From assembly GCF_008369115.1 (NCBI RefSeq), contig NZ_VOAZ01000002.1, forward strand, positions 1-64,000: a stretch of DNA of 64,000 nt, given 5' to 3'. This document shows, in pieces, positions 29,605 to 40,957 of this stretch; positions within the stretch are counted from its first letter, which is position 1, and each line of letters starts with the position of its first letter. The notes under the pieces are model-generated. The model had not been told where the DNA came from and did no database searches. It worked only from the letters and a program-made list of their open reading frames with translations. This DNA comes from Psychrobacter sp. ANT_WB68 (GTDB lineage: Bacteria; Pseudomonadota; Gammaproteobacteria; Pseudomonadales; Moraxellaceae). A program made the translations under genes and the position numbers.

Positions 29605-30114
29605 ATGAGAATTGTTTCCGATAAAATGCCAAAAGTAGATGTGGCAAGTATCTTAACCGCTGAAGAAATTGCGGCTATCCATGAGTTTATGCATCATTAT
29701 CCCCACCCACGGGCAGCGTCTTTAGATGCGCTAAAAATCGTGCAAAAGCGTAACGGCTGGGTCGATGATGCACAAGTCAACGCTATCGCCAATATTCTAA
29801 ATGTTCCGATAACTGATATGGATGGGGTGGCAACCTTCTTTAACCGTATTTATCGTCAGCCAGTCGGTCGCAATGTCATCCTTATTTGTGATTCAGTGGC
29901 TTGTTATCTAACCGGTTACGAAGCGCTGGCGGCTGAATTAAAAGCGCAGCTGGGCATCGACTATGGTCAGACAACCGCTGATAACCGCTTTACGCTATTG
30001 CCGATTTGTTGTTTGGGTAACTGTGATAAAGGCCCTTCTGTCTTAATTAATGAAGATACTTATGGTCCTGTGCAGCCTGAAGAAGTCGCCCAATTGTTGG
30101 AGCTATACGCATGA
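29605..30114 (+). CDS. nuoE: NADH-quinone oxidoreductase subunit E
   Basis: A 169-residue thioredoxin-fold subunit of the NADH dehydrogenase module that binds the [2Fe-2S] cluster N1a. Ligands are the C-x4-C in CDSVAC and the C-x3-C in CCLGNC. GAGGAAAG precedes the ATG. Its stop overlaps the nuoF start (ATGA), so the two are translationally coupled. Confidence 0.97.
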   Translation: MRIVSDKMPKVDVASILTAEEIAAIHEFMHHYPHPRAASLDALKIVQKRNGWVDDAQVNAIANILNVPITDMDGVATFFNRIYRQPVGRNVILICDSVACYLTGYEALAAELKAQLGIDYGQTTADNRFTLLPICCLGNCDKGPSVLINEDTYGPVQPEEVAQLLELYA

Positions 30115-31535
30115 GTTTAACGATTTCAGAGCAGATTGCTCGTCGCGGTCAAGGCAAAGCGCCAAGCCAATTAAATGACCAGCGCATTCCTGTCTATGGC
30201 GATAAGGCGACCGCTACCAGTGAAACCAAACCGCTTACATGGCGTTTAGCACATCACGATGCGGTATTGGATTTGGCCACTTATGAATCGCTACGTGGTT
30301 TTGAAGCGCTAAAAATGGCCTTAAACCAATCACCAGATGATACCCTAAACACCATCAAAGAAGCCGTGGTCAAAGGTCGTGGCGGTGCAGGTTTCCCAGC
30401 AGGTATCAAATGGTCGCTGATGGCACCACCCGATGGTGGTCCACGTTATCTTGTCTGTAATGCCGACGAGATGGAGCCGGGTACTTTTAAAGACCGTCTG
30501 CTGATGGAGCGTCTGCCACTACAGCTTATCGAAGGTATGCTCATCTCTGCTTACGCCATCGGTGCAACAGCCGGTTATATCTTTATTCGCGGTGAATATA
30601 TTTTAGCAGCAGAGCGTTTAAATACAGCGCTTGAAGAACTTCGTGCCAATAACTTAGTCGGCGATAATATTTTAGGGTCAGATTTTAGCTTTGATTTACA
30701 CGTCCACACCGGTGCGGGTCGTTATATTTGCGGTGAAGAAACCGCTTTGATTAACTGCCTAGAAGGTCGCCGTGCCAATCCGCGTACTAAGCCGCCATTT
30801 CCACAAGTAGCGGGAGCATGGGGACGTCCGACGGTAGTCAATAACGTTGAAACCTTACATAACGTTTCAGCGATTATTTTGCATGGTAGCAAATGGTATC
30901 AAGATTTACCAAAAGCCAAAGGCGTGGTCGAAACCCCGGGCACTAAGCTGTTTGGCTGTTCAGGTCTAGTCAATGATCCCGGTCTGTGGGAGCTGCCATT
31001 TGGTTATACGGCGCGTGAAATTATCGAAGATTTTGCTGGTGGTATGCAGGAAGGCAAAAAGCTCAAGGCTTGGTTACCAGGCGGCGCATCAACTGACTTT
31101 TTAACCGCTGACCATTTAGACACCGTTGTCGATTTTGACACCATTCAAAAAGCTGGTAGCCGTATGGGTACGGGTTTATTAATGGTCGTTGATGAAGAGC
31201 AAGATATGGTGCCATTATTGCGCAACCTTGAGATTTTCTTCCAACGTGAATCATGCGGTTGGTGTACGCCATGCCGTGATGGTCTACCGTGGGGCGTGAA
31301 AATATTGACTGCCATTAACGACGGTCAAGGTCAAATCGGTGATGTTGAGAAATTAGAAGAGTTGACTCGTGACTTATGGATCGGCAAAACCTTTTGTGCC
31401 CATGCGCCGGGTGCGATGGAACCACTGATGAGTGCTATTAAATATTTCCGTCCTGAGTTTGATCAAAAAATTGCGCAGGCGGTTGGTGAAGATGTCATTG
31501 AGGCTGCAGCCAATCAACAGCCAGAAGTGAAATAA
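30111..31535 (+). CDS. nuoF: NADH-quinone oxidoreductase subunit F
   Basis: A 474-residue NADH- and FMN-binding subunit where electrons enter complex I. The NADH-binding stretch [16 protein letters not shown], the FMN-binding [13 protein letters not shown] and the N3 cluster ligands [12 protein letters not shown] plus a later Cys in TFCAHAPGA are all present. It overlaps nuoE by four bases and is followed 10 bases later by nuoG. Confidence 0.98.
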   Translation: MSLTISEQIARRGQGKAPSQLNDQRIPVYGDKATATSETKPLTWRLAHHDAVLDLATYESLRGFEALKMALNQSPDDTLNTIKEAVVKGRGGAGFPAGIKWSLMAPPDGGPRYLVCNADEMEPGTFKDRLLMERLPLQLIEGMLISAYAIGATAGYIFIRGEYILAAERLNTALEELRANNLVGDNILGSDFSFDLHVHTGAGRYICGEETALINCLEGRRANPRTKPPFPQVAGAWGRPTVVNNVETLHNVSAIILHGSKWYQDLPKAKGVVETPGTKLFGCSGLVNDPGLWELPFGYTAREIIEDFAGGMQEGKKLKAWLPGGASTDFLTADHLDTVVDFDTIQKAGSRMGTGLLMVVDEEQDMVPLLRNLEIFFQRESCGWCTPCRDGLPWGVKILTAINDGQGQIGDVEKLEELTRDLWIGKTFCAHAPGAMEPLMSAIKYFRPEFDQKIAQAVGEDVIEAAANQQPEVK

Positions 31536-31545
31536 GGAGAGCGGC

Positions 31546-34500
31546 ATGGCAGTCATACATATTGATGGAACCACTGTCGAAGTAGATAGCGCAGATAACT
31601 TGCTCCAAGCATGCTTATCACTCGGCATTGATGTGCCGTATTTTTGTTATCACCCCGCCTTAGGTTCAGTCGGCTCTTGCCGTCAGTGCGCGGTTAAGCA
31701 ATATCAGTCTAAAGAAGATATGGAAGCGGGTCGCGGTCGCCTCGTGATGTCATGTATGGTCGCTCCAGGCGATGATATGTACATTTCAGTGACCGATGAT
31801 GAAGCCAAAGCATTTCGTAAGTCGATGGTTGAGCTGTTGATGGTCAACCACCCACATGACTGTCCAACTTGTGAAGAAGGTGGACATTGTCATTTGCAGG
31901 ACATGACCTATATGTCAGGTCATAGCCGCCGTCGTTATCGCTTTACCAAACGCACCCATCACAACCAAGAGCTTGGTCCGTTTATTGCCCATGAAATGAA
32001 CCGTTGTATTGCTTGCTATCGCTGCGTTCGTTTTTATAAAGACTATGCAGGTGGCGAAGATTTGGGTGTTTATGGCTCAAACGAGCGCGTTTATTTTGGT
32101 CGTGATAAAGACGGTCAGTTCGAAAGCGAGTTCTCTGGTAATTTAACCGAAGTGTGCCCAACGGGTGTGTTTACTGATAAAACCCACTCTGAGCGTTATA
32201 ACCGTAAATGGGATATGCAATATGCGCCAAGCATTTGTCATGGTTGCTCTGCCGGTTGTAACATCTCTCCGGGCGAGCGTTATGGTGAATTGCGCCGTAT
32301 CGAAAACCGCTATAACGGTGAAGTAAACCGTTACTTCCTATGTGACCGTGGTCGCTTTGGGTATGGTTATGTCAATCGTGAAGACCGTCCAACGCAAGCG
32401 CTTGAACGTATCAATGACAAGCATGTCAAAATCAATATCGATTATGCGCTTGATGAAACCATCAAACGTATCAAAGATAAAAAAGTCATCGGTATTGGCT
32501 CACCACGTGCGAGCCTTGAGACCAACTTTGCGCTAAAAAACATGGTCGGCTTTGATAACTTTTCAACCGGTCTAAACCATCAGCAGCAAGCACTGGTCAA
32601 TAAATGTATTGAAGTATTAAGTACCGAGGGTATTTATAACCCCGGTATGACTGATATTGAAAGTCACGATGCCGTATTGGTGCTAGGCGAAGATATTACC
32701 CAAACCTCATCACGTGTGGCGCTATCGATTCGTCAAGCAGCAAAAAATGAAGCCATTAAAATGGCGGCAGCAACCAAAACCCAATCATGGCTAGCCGAGC
32801 CAGTCAAACGTATTGGTCAAGGCGTACAAAGCCCAGTATACGTCATCGATGTTATCCAAACTAAGCTAGAAGATATCAGTAAAGTCAGCGTCGTTGCGAC
32901 CCCTGAAGATATCACTAAGCTTGGCTTTAAAGTCGCTGATGCGATTGCTGGTTTTGCTGATGATTTAGCACAAATAGCAGATCCGCAAACAGCACAACAA
33001 GATGTCGATGATGCTAATACTGATGGTATGCAAGCGTTGGCACAGCAAATTGCTTATGACTTAATTCAAGCCGATAAGCCGTTAGTTGTCTCTGGTAGCA
33101 GCTTATCATCGACTGCTTTGATAGAAGCAGCGGCACAAATTACTCAGGTATTAAGCCAAAAGCGTGCAGCGATTAAAGCGACTGAGCAGCAGCAGGTTGA
33201 GGCGCATAACGCTATAGTTCGTGATGAACAGGTTCGCGCCGCTGAAGCACAAGCAGCAACTGCTCAGCAAAGCGAAGACAAAGACTTATCTGCTAAGCCG
33301 AACAAACCTGAAACCGGCGTTGATACAGAAGTGCAAGACTACGTCGAACGTAAGCCGGCAACCAAGCTTGAGCTAAAAGAAGTTAATAAACAATACCATG
33401 CGCAAGCTGGTATTTATTTAGCGGTTCCTGATGCCAATAGCATTGGTGTTTGTATGCTTGGCGGTCAATCCGTCGAAGAATTATTAGCGACTGATTTTGA
33501 TGTGGTCATCGTTGCTGAAAACCAGTTGACTGATGCCATTGATGCGCATAAATTAACCCAGCTATTGACTGACAAAACCGTCATCGCCCTTGACCATCAG
33601 CTCCTTGATTGGCATAAAGACGTCGATATCGTCCTGCCAGCTGCTAGCTTTGCGGAAGCGGACGGTACGCTCATCTCTGCTGAAGGTCGTGCGCAGCGCT
33701 TCTTCCAAGTCTATGACAACGAATATTATCATCCGATGAGCAGTATCAAAGAAGGCTGGCGCTGGTTACATGCCGTTCATAGCAGCTTAGAAGGTCGCGA
33801 TGTCGATTGGACACAGCTTGATGATGTCATCAATGCCTTGGTTGCCACTCATCCTAAGCTTGCTGGGATTAAAGGCGCTGCTCCGGATGCCGATTACCGG
33901 ATGACCGGTCTAAAGATTGCCCGTCAGCCTCGTCGCTACTCAGGTCGTACTTCTATGCGTGCGCCAGTATCTGTGCATGAGCCGATGCAGCCAAAAGATT
34001 TGGATACCGGTTTAACCTTCTCAATGGAAGGCTATAGCGGTAAGCAAACGCCAAGCTCGATGATTCCTTTTGCCAGTGCAGCCGGTTGGAACTCACCGCA
34101 AGCATGGAATAAATACCAGGATAAAGTCGGCGGTAGTCTCAAAAATGGTGACCCAGGCGTCCGTCTGTTTGATCAATTAGAGCGCCTAGCCACGCGTCAA
34201 TATGTTGCGCCAGAAGTTACCTCGGTGACGACAACGGATATGCAGCAAGGACAAGCAAAACTAGTACCTATTTATAACCTTTATGCCAGCTCTATGATGG
34301 CATCGCGTAGCCCCGTCGTTGCTGAGCAATTGCCGCTAGCAACATGGCGCGTCGGTATTGACGATGCAAAAGACTGGAATATCGCTGATGGAGATTATCT
34401 GGCGATTGAGATTGATAAGCAGCAAATCACGTTGCCAGTAGAGCTTGTTGGTTACTTAGCAGAAGGTTGTATCGGCTATCCGGTTGGGCAGGTGGATATC

Positions 34501-34650
34501 ATTCATCCTTCAATGCCAGCATCGGTACGAAAAGTTGATGCGCCGGTCACGATGATGGGCAGCATGGCGACAGATAGTGCTATAACAGCCAATACCAATA
34601 ACCGCGCGACACAAGTAAGCAGCGCGCCGACCACCACACAGGAGCTGTAA
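31546..34650 (+). CDS. nuoG: NADH-quinone oxidoreductase subunit G
   Basis: A 1034-residue iron-sulfur subunit. The N-terminal [2Fe-2S] ligands are in YFCYHP and GSCRQCAV. The His-Cys3 cluster is in [17 protein letters not shown], the next cluster in [11 protein letters not shown], and a further site in [15 protein letters not shown]. The molybdopterin oxidoreductase-like C-terminal domain follows. It is over 100 residues longer than the 908-residue E. coli protein, largely through an Ala/Gln/Glu-rich insertion at about residues 535-617. AAGGAGAG precedes the ATG. Confidence 0.97.
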   Translation: MAVIHIDGTTVEVDSADNLLQACLSLGIDVPYFCYHPALGSVGSCRQCAVKQYQSKEDMEAGRGRLVMSCMVAPGDDMYISVTDDEAKAFRKSMVELLMVNHPHDCPTCEEGGHCHLQDMTYMSGHSRRRYRFTKRTHHNQELGPFIAHEMNRCIACYRCVRFYKDYAGGEDLGVYGSNERVYFGRDKDGQFESEFSGNLTEVCPTGVFTDKTHSERYNRKWDMQYAPSICHGCSAGCNISPGERYGELRRIENRYNGEVNRYFLCDRGRFGYGYVNREDRPTQALERINDKHVKINIDYALDETIKRIKDKKVIGIGSPRASLETNFALKNMVGFDNFSTGLNHQQQALVNKCIEVLSTEGIYNPGMTDIESHDAVLVLGEDITQTSSRVALSIRQAAKNEAIKMAAATKTQSWLAEPVKRIGQGVQSPVYVIDVIQTKLEDISKVSVVATPEDITKLGFKVADAIAGFADDLAQIADPQTAQQDVDDANTDGMQALAQQIAYDLIQADKPLVVSGSSLSSTALIEAAAQITQVLSQKRAAIKATEQQQVEAHNAIVRDEQVRAAEAQAATAQQSEDKDLSAKPNKPETGVDTEVQDYVERKPATKLELKEVNKQYHAQAGIYLAVPDANSIGVCMLGGQSVEELLATDFDVVIVAENQLTDAIDAHKLTQLLTDKTVIALDHQLLDWHKDVDIVLPAASFAEADGTLISAEGRAQRFFQVYDNEYYHPMSSIKEGWRWLHAVHSSLEGRDVDWTQLDDVINALVATHPKLAGIKGAAPDADYRMTGLKIARQPRRYSGRTSMRAPVSVHEPMQPKDLDTGLTFSMEGYSGKQTPSSMIPFASAAGWNSPQAWNKYQDKVGGSLKNGDPGVRLFDQLERLATRQYVAPEVTSVTTTDMQQGQAKLVPIYNLYASSMMASRSPVVAEQLPLATWRVGIDDAKDWNIADGDYLAIEIDKQQITLPVELVGYLAEGCIGYPVGQVDIIHPSMPASVRKVDAPVTMMGSMATDSAITANTNNRATQVSSAPTTTQEL

Positions 34651-34651
34651 T

Positions 34652-35695
34652 ATGCAAGTTACCCGCATTATCCCTGATGTGCCAAGCTTTTTGGCTGGTA
34701 TGATGACCTTTGATACCTGGTCAATACTCTTTATGGTCGTGCAATCGCTGGTTATCTTTTTAGTGGTGGTCATTGTAGCGGCAATGATGATTATTTATGA
34801 GCGCCGTATGCTAGCACTCTGGCAAGATCGTTACGGTCCTAACCGTGTTGGTCCATTTGGCTCATTGCAGCTGGTTGCTGATATGCTCAAAATCTTCTTT
34901 AAAGAAGATTGGACGCCAAACTTCACCGATAAGTTTATGTTTACCTTGGCACCAGCGGTTGCTATGTTTACCGCGTTGGCGTCATTTGCCATCATTCCTA
35001 TCTCCCCAACCCTTGGGGTCGCTGATTGGGATATTGGTATTTTATTCTTCTTTGCTATGGCAGGTATTGCGGTCTATGCGGTGATGTTCGGTGGCTGGGC
35101 ATCTGCCAATAAGTTCTCTTTACTTGGCGGCTTACGTTCAGCCGCACAAACTATCAGTTATGAAGTCTTTTTAGGCTTATCATTGATGGGTGTTGTTGCC
35201 TTAACAGGTTCATTTAACCTACGCGAAATCGTTGAATCGCAAATTGACGGCTGGTATATCATTCCGCAGTTCTTTGGCTTCTTAACCTTTGTGGTTGCTG
35301 GCGTTGCCGTTACCCATCGACATCCATTTGATCAGCCTGAAGCCGAGCAAGAATTGGCCGAAGGTTATCATGTCGAATATTCAGGCATGAAGTTCGGCAT
35401 GTTCTTTATCGGTGAGTATGTCAACGTCGTACTGATTTCTGCGTTGATGACCTGCTTATTCTTCGGTGGTTGGCTTGCGCCGTTTAATTTAGATATTCCG
35501 TTTATTCCACCAGCTTTTTGGTTCATGATTAAGACACTATTCTTTATGACCATGTTTATTTTGGCTCGAGGCTCACTCATGCGTCCGCGCTATGATCAGG
35601 TGATGAACTTTGGCTGGAAAGTCTGCCTGCCGGTAACCTTGATTAATCTGTTGGTTACTGCTGCGGTCATTTTGATTTTTTCCCCAACGTTGTAA
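34652..35695 (+). CDS. nuoH: NADH-quinone oxidoreductase subunit H
   Basis: A 347-residue membrane subunit with about eight transmembrane helices, at the junction of the arms and forming part of the quinone tunnel. Conserved loops are [38 protein letters not shown] (split by family into quinone-site loops) and [13 protein letters not shown]. It starts one base after the nuoG stop, with AGGAG inside nuoG. Confidence 0.97.
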   Translation: MQVTRIIPDVPSFLAGMMTFDTWSILFMVVQSLVIFLVVVIVAAMMIIYERRMLALWQDRYGPNRVGPFGSLQLVADMLKIFFKEDWTPNFTDKFMFTLAPAVAMFTALASFAIIPISPTLGVADWDIGILFFFAMAGIAVYAVMFGGWASANKFSLLGGLRSAAQTISYEVFLGLSLMGVVALTGSFNLREIVESQIDGWYIIPQFFGFLTFVVAGVAVTHRHPFDQPEAEQELAEGYHVEYSGMKFGMFFIGEYVNVVLISALMTCLFFGGWLAPFNLDIPFIPPAFWFMIKTLFFMTMFILARGSLMRPRYDQVMNFGWKVCLPVTLINLLVTAAVILIFSPTL

Positions 35696-35749
35696 TCGTT
35701 ACTAGCCATCGCTGATGAACTAGGGTAAAGCTGATAAGGATAATAATCC

Positions 35750-36298
35750 ATGTTTACTACTATAAAAAAGACGGTCATTGGTATGTTTACCATTGTCCGC
35801 AGTATGTGGATGGTCAACAGTCACGCCATCAGACCGCGCGATACCATTCTTTATCCTGAAGTGCCGGTACCTGTACCGCCGCGCTTTCGTGGACGCATCA
35901 TCTTGTCTCGTGACCCCGATGGTGATGAGCGCTGCGTCGCTTGTAACCTATGTGCGGTGGCATGCCCGGTCGGCTGTATCTCACTGCAAAAAGCAGAACG
36001 TGAAGACGGACGCTGGTATCCAGAATTTTTCCGCATCAACTTTTCACGCTGTATCTTTTGTGGTTTGTGTGAAGAGGCCTGTCCAACGACCGCAATTCAG
36101 ATGACCCCAGACTTTGAGATGGGCGAATACGTCCGTCAAGACTTGGTCTATGAAAAAGAGCATTTGCTGATTTCAGGACCGGGTAAATATCCCGATTATA
36201 ACTATTATCGCGTGACGGGTATGGCGGTAGCAGATAAACCAAAAGGCGCGGCGCAAAACGAAGCTGCACCGATTGATCTAAGGAGCTTGCTACCATGA
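35750..36298 (+). CDS. nuoI: NADH-quinone oxidoreductase subunit I
   Basis: A 182-residue ferredoxin-like subunit with two [4Fe-4S] clusters (N6a and N6b). The two ligand motifs are [12 protein letters not shown] and [12 protein letters not shown]. It passes electrons from NuoG to NuoB. AAGGA precedes the ATG and its stop overlaps nuoJ by four bases. Confidence 0.97.
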   Translation: MFTTIKKTVIGMFTIVRSMWMVNSHAIRPRDTILYPEVPVPVPPRFRGRIILSRDPDGDERCVACNLCAVACPVGCISLQKAEREDGRWYPEFFRINFSRCIFCGLCEEACPTTAIQMTPDFEMGEYVRQDLVYEKEHLLISGPGKYPDYNYYRVTGMAVADKPKGAAQNEAAPIDLRSLLP

Positions 36299-37041
36299 TG
36301 AATATCTTAAATAGTCCTGAATTGGCAGGGTTTTATGCGCTGGCAGCGGTGGCAATATTTGCCAGCTTGCGCGTGGTGACCCTTGCCAATCCAGTGCATG
36401 CTATTTTATCGATGATTGTGTCGTTATTGGCGATCTCAGGTATTTTCTTCGTATTAGGTGCGCCGTTTGCTGGTGCGCTTGAAATTGTTGTTTATGCTGG
36501 TGCCATTATGGTGCTATTTGTCTTTGTTATTATGATGCTAAATCTTGGCATGAGTAATGACGAGCGTGAAGAGCGCTGGCTTGATGCCGGCACTTGGGCG
36601 GTACCGACAGGGCTAACGATTATCATCGCGGTTGTGCTGTATGCGATGATTGGTCTTAACCATGATGAAGCGGCGATGATAGGTGGTACCACAATTTCAG
36701 CCAAAGCAGTGGGTACGGCGTTATTTACCAAATATATTATGTTGATAGAAGTGGCCGCATTGCTCTTATTAGCCGCTTTGGTTGCTGCTTATCATTTGGG
36801 TAAAGAGTCTATCTATGATGAGATAGTCGGTAACAGTAGCCAAGGTAACGCAAGCCAAGCAACTAATCCAAATGTCGCCAGTATCAAACACTATGATGAT
36901 AACGGCATGCCCATAGATACTGATGCGGTAAACATGGCTAAACCATACGAATATAAAGATGTCGATCCGCATGACTACGTCGGTATGAAAGTAGGTAAGC
37001 AGGTAGGTGTACAACGAGTCACGCGCAAGGAGTCGAACTGA
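36295..37041 (+). CDS. nuoJ: NADH-quinone oxidoreductase subunit J
   Basis: A 248-residue membrane subunit with five transmembrane helices in residues 1-165, including the conserved [21 protein letters not shown] soluble tail of about 80 residues ([14 protein letters not shown] onward) makes it longer than the 184-residue E. coli protein. The start is ATGATG, so the second Met is also possible. AAGGAG precedes it within nuoI. Confidence 0.95.
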   Translation: MMNILNSPELAGFYALAAVAIFASLRVVTLANPVHAILSMIVSLLAISGIFFVLGAPFAGALEIVVYAGAIMVLFVFVIMMLNLGMSNDEREERWLDAGTWAVPTGLTIIIAVVLYAMIGLNHDEAAMIGGTTISAKAVGTALFTKYIMLIEVAALLLLAALVAAYHLGKESIYDEIVGNSSQGNASQATNPNVASIKHYDDNGMPIDTDAVNMAKPYEYKDVDPHDYVGMKVGKQVGVQRVTRKESN

Positions 37042-37448
37042 TGGTACTAGCAGCGAGCGTGGCACAGGAGGTTGCGAATGTGCCGTTTGCCCACGAAGTA
37101 GCGGGCTTAGTGCAGCCGGTTGCTGAGGCGCAGAATGTACTGGGTATGATACCCATGAGCCATGGATTGATTTTGGCCGGTATCTTATTTGCGATTGGTC
37201 TGTGCGGTGTCATGGTAAGGCGTAATTTCTTATTTATGCTGATGAGCCTTGAGATCATGATGAATGCGACGGCTTTGGCATTTGTGGTCGCAGGTAGCCG
37301 CTGGGTCGATCCAGATGGACAGATCATGTTTATCTTTATTCTGACTTTAGCAGCAGCAGAGGCGGCCATTGGTTTGGCAATATTATTGCGTTTTTATCAT
37401 CAGCGTGGGCATCTCGATGTCGACAGCGCCAATGAGATGAAAGGATGA
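37041..37448 (+). CDS. nuoK: NADH-quinone oxidoreductase subunit K
   Basis: A 135-residue MrpC-like subunit with three transmembrane helices. The proton-path glutamates lie in MSLEIMMNA and [10 protein letters not shown]. The family is usually about 100 residues. The extra ~35 N-terminal residues appear real because AAGGAG lies 8 bases before ATG 37041; the next candidate ATG is at 37146. It overlaps the nuoJ stop by one base. Confidence 0.93.
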   Translation: MVLAASVAQEVANVPFAHEVAGLVQPVAEAQNVLGMIPMSHGLILAGILFAIGLCGVMVRRNFLFMLMSLEIMMNATALAFVVAGSRWVDPDGQIMFIFILTLAAAEAAIGLAILLRFYHQRGHLDVDSANEMKG

Positions 37449-37452
37449 TGTC

Positions 37453-39327
37453 ATGAATTTATTACCATTAACCTTTATATTCCCGCTCATTGGCTTTTTG
37501 ATTCTAGCCTTTATGCGCGACAAGTTAAGCGAGCAGGTAGCAGCGATTGTCGGTGTCGGTAGCATGCTGTTATCAGCGCTATGTACGCTAATTGTCAGCT
37601 ATACCTTTTTAACCAGTAATCCTGCCGGTACAGTAGTCGAGATTCCGCTATGGACTTGGTTCCAAGTCGGCGATTTTGCCCCGAGTTTTGGCCTAAGCTT
37701 TGATGGCTTAGCATTAACGATGACGGGGGTGATTACCGGTATCGGCTTCTTAATTCATCTGTTTGCCGCTTGGTATATGAAAGGTGAAACAGGCTTTGCG
37801 CGCTTCTTTAGCTATATGAACTTATTTGTCGCTAGCATGTTATTGCTGGTATTGGCGGATAACTTGTTCTTGCTCTATCTTGGCTGGGAAGGCGTCGGTA
37901 TTTGTTCTTACTTGCTGATTGGTTTTTATTACCAAGACCGCGCCAATGGTAGGGCAGCGATTAAAGCCTTTACCGTCACCCGCGTTGGTGATGTGTTTTT
38001 AGCTTTTGGTTTATTTTTATTATTCCGCGAATTTGGTACGCTTAATATTCAAGAGATTATTACCCGTGCACCGGAAATCTTTGATATTAACAATCCAACG
38101 ATGATTTTAACCACCATGATGTTGGTTGGTGGAGCGATGGGTAAATCAGCGCAGCTACCACTACATACGTGGCTTGCTGATGCAATGGCAGGTCCAACGC
38201 CAGTATCGGCATTGATTCACGCAGCGACGATGGTTACTGCGGGTGTGTATCTGATTGCGCGTTTACATCCATTATTTCTCCTCACACCAGGCGTATTATT
38301 GTACTGGGTCGGGGCAGTGGGTGCATTGACGCTCGTCGTTGCTGGATTTTGTGCGCTGGTACAAACTGATATTAAACGTATCCTTGCTTATTCGACCATG
38401 AGCCAAATCGGCTATATGTTCTTAGCATTGGGCGTTGGCGCATGGCAAGGTGCGATCTTCCACTTAATGACGCATGCTTTCTTTAAAGCCTTGCTATTCT
38501 TATCATCAGGTGCGGTCATTCTTGCGGTTCATCATGAGCAAAACATCTTTAAGATGGGCGGCTTACGTAAAAAGATACCCTTAGTATTTTGGTGCTATAT
38601 CGTCGGTGGCGGTGCTCTTGCGGCGATACCTTGGGTTACCGTTGGTTTTTATTCTAAAGAAGCGATTCTTTGGGAAAGTTATGCAACTGGTCACCAAGTC
38701 CTATTCTATATGGGCGTATTCGGTGCGTTCTTAACCGCGATTTATACCTTCCGTATGATTTGGATTATCTTCTTTGGTGAAGAGAAAACCCACGCACATA
38801 AATTATCTGGTGTGTCATATTGGCTGCCGCTTAGTGTGTTGCTAGTATTATCAACGGCAGTAGGTGCATTTATTACCCCGCCATTGCAAGGCGTATTGCC
38901 GGAGAGCGTTGGGCATTTACTAGAAGTTGCTGGTCAAGCGCATGGTAAGCATACTGCTGAATATATCGCCATGGGCGCTATGTTGACAGGTTTGATTCTC
39001 GCGGCATTCTTATATGTCTTGGATAAAGGTCGCATGCTGACACGCTTTAAGCGCACGACTATTGGTGCAGCGTTATATCATTGGTGCTATCACGGTATGG
39101 GCTTCGATGCGCTATACGATATAGTTTTTGTAAAACCCTTTTTGTTCATCGGCCGCTTATTTAAAGCCGACCCTGTCGATAAAACGTGGCTTTTATTGCC
39201 TAAGCTGGCATCTGCTGGCAATAAGGTATTGTCTGCGACGCAAACAGGGTCACTTCGAGGTTACGCTGCAAGCTTTGGCTTGGGTGTGGCTGTGCTGTTG
39301 GTGCTGGTAATGATGACGGTGGTATAA
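37453..39327 (+). CDS. nuoL: NADH-quinone oxidoreductase subunit L
   Basis: A 624-residue antiporter-like proton-pumping subunit with about 16 transmembrane helices and the long lateral helix near the C-terminus. Conserved motifs are LYLGWEGVGICSYLLIGF, PLHTWLADAMAGPTPVSAL and LAYSTMSQIGYMFLALG. GAAAGGATG precedes the ATG. Confidence 0.97.
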   Translation: MNLLPLTFIFPLIGFLILAFMRDKLSEQVAAIVGVGSMLLSALCTLIVSYTFLTSNPAGTVVEIPLWTWFQVGDFAPSFGLSFDGLALTMTGVITGIGFLIHLFAAWYMKGETGFARFFSYMNLFVASMLLLVLADNLFLLYLGWEGVGICSYLLIGFYYQDRANGRAAIKAFTVTRVGDVFLAFGLFLLFREFGTLNIQEIITRAPEIFDINNPTMILTTMMLVGGAMGKSAQLPLHTWLADAMAGPTPVSALIHAATMVTAGVYLIARLHPLFLLTPGVLLYWVGAVGALTLVVAGFCALVQTDIKRILAYSTMSQIGYMFLALGVGAWQGAIFHLMTHAFFKALLFLSSGAVILAVHHEQNIFKMGGLRKKIPLVFWCYIVGGGALAAIPWVTVGFYSKEAILWESYATGHQVLFYMGVFGAFLTAIYTFRMIWIIFFGEEKTHAHKLSGVSYWLPLSVLLVLSTAVGAFITPPLQGVLPESVGHLLEVAGQAHGKHTAEYIAMGAMLTGLILAAFLYVLDKGRMLTRFKRTTIGAALYHWCYHGMGFDALYDIVFVKPFLFIGRLFKADPVDKTWLLLPKLASAGNKVLSATQTGSLRGYAASFGLGVAVLLVLVMMTVV

Positions 39328-39328
39328 G

Positions 39329-40954
39329 ATGATTGAGTTACAACAAACGTGGATGCTACCAGCATTAATCGCAATTCCTTTTATTGCAGGGTTGCTATGT
39401 TGGTTGGTCGAACGCTTTAATAAACGTCTACCGCGCTGGATTGCTCTAATCGGTATGACGTTGACCTTTGCCTTGTCACTAGTACTGTGGCAGTACGGCG
39501 ATTATAGCGGTATGAGTCAGCAAGTGATTGCGCCAGATGCAAATGTGCCATGGGTCGCCGAATTTATGGTGCCGTGGATACCAAGCTTTGGTATCAGCTT
39601 TCATTTGGCGCTAGATGGCTTATCGCTGATGATGGTTGGCTTGACAGGTCTGCTTGGTATTGCCGCCGTTGCCTGTTCGTGGAATGAGATTCAACGCCGT
39701 GTTGGTTTCTTCCATTTAAACTTGCTATGGAGCTTGGGCGGCGTTATTGGTGTTTTCTTAGCTATTGACCTGTTCTTATTCTTCTTCTTTTGGGAGATGA
39801 TGCTGGTTCCAATCTACTTCTTGATTGCCATTTGGGGTCATGACGTCGTTGGCAAAACCAAAGAATACGCAGCAACTAAGTTCTTTATTTATACCCAAGC
39901 ATCTGGTCTTATCATGCTGGTCGGTATTTTGATATTGGTCATTATCAGCTACGCCCAAAAAGGGGTGGTGAGTTTTAATTATAATGACTTGCTCGGTACG
40001 TCACTTGGCGGCTGGGAATATCCCATCATGCTGTGCTTCTTTATTGGCTTTGCTGTTAAGCTGCCGATTATTCCGTTCCACGGCTGGTTGCCTGACGCGC
40101 ATGCGCAAGCACCAACGGCAGGTTCGGTGGATTTGGCAGGGGTTCTGATTAAGACTGCCGCTTATGGTTTGATTCGTTTTGTCTTACCATTATTTCCAGC
40201 TGCGTCACAAGACTTTGCGCCGATTGCTATGACCTTAGGTACCATTGGTATTTTCTATGGTGCGTGGTTGGCCTTTATGCAAACTGATATGAAGCGCTTA
40301 CTGGCTTATACCAGTATCTCGCACATGGGCTTTGTGGTATTGGCAATCTATGCAGGTACCTTACTCAGCTTGCAAGGTTTGATGATCCAGATGTTGGCGC
40401 ACGGTTTAAGCTCGGCGGCACTATTCATCATGGCAGGGCAGTTATATGAGCGTCTACATACGCGTGATTTGACCTTGATGGGTGGTATGTGGGGTCAATT
40501 CCGTTATTATGCGCCGATATTGATGTTCTTTTGTGCCGCTTTACTGGGTATTCCAGGTACAGGTAACTTCATCGGCGAGTTTATGATTTTATTTGGCGCC
40601 TTTGCTGACTATCCTGTGTTTGTAGTATTTGCGACATTCAGCTTAGTATTAGCAGGTTTATACTCGCTTATTTTGATTCATAAGGCACTATTCGGTAGCA
40701 ACAATATTAAAGAAGTGGCGTTACAAGAAACCAAGTTACACGGTTTGCCGACGCGTCCGTTAAAAGATTTGGGCAAGCGCGAGCTGTCCCTACTGCTCAT
40801 GCTAGCGGCAGGATTGGTCTGGCTCGGACTGTATCCACAACCGTTCCTTGATACCTCAAGTCACGCGATGCAGTGGATTAATAACGCCTATATATACAGT
40901 CAAGTAACACAAGTAGATGCCTCGCAGCTGCTTGATGCAATGGAGGCACGTTAA
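39329..40954 (+). CDS. nuoM: NADH-quinone oxidoreductase subunit M
   Basis: A 541-residue antiporter-like proton-pumping subunit, about 14 transmembrane helices. The proton-channel motifs FFFWEMMLVPIYFLIAIWG, PFHGWLPDAHAQAPTAGSV and LAYTSISHMGFV are typical. It starts one base after nuoL, with only a weak ribosome site, so it is probably coupled to nuoL translation. Confidence 0.97.
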   Translation: MIELQQTWMLPALIAIPFIAGLLCWLVERFNKRLPRWIALIGMTLTFALSLVLWQYGDYSGMSQQVIAPDANVPWVAEFMVPWIPSFGISFHLALDGLSLMMVGLTGLLGIAAVACSWNEIQRRVGFFHLNLLWSLGGVIGVFLAIDLFLFFFFWEMMLVPIYFLIAIWGHDVVGKTKEYAATKFFIYTQASGLIMLVGILILVIISYAQKGVVSFNYNDLLGTSLGGWEYPIMLCFFIGFAVKLPIIPFHGWLPDAHAQAPTAGSVDLAGVLIKTAAYGLIRFVLPLFPAASQDFAPIAMTLGTIGIFYGAWLAFMQTDMKRLLAYTSISHMGFVVLAIYAGTLLSLQGLMIQMLAHGLSSAALFIMAGQLYERLHTRDLTLMGGMWGQFRYYAPILMFFCAALLGIPGTGNFIGEFMILFGAFADYPVFVVFATFSLVLAGLYSLILIHKALFGSNNIKEVALQETKLHGLPTRPLKDLGKRELSLLLMLAAGLVWLGLYPQPFLDTSSHAMQWINNAYIYSQVTQVDASQLLDAMEAR

Positions 40955-40957
40955 GTC

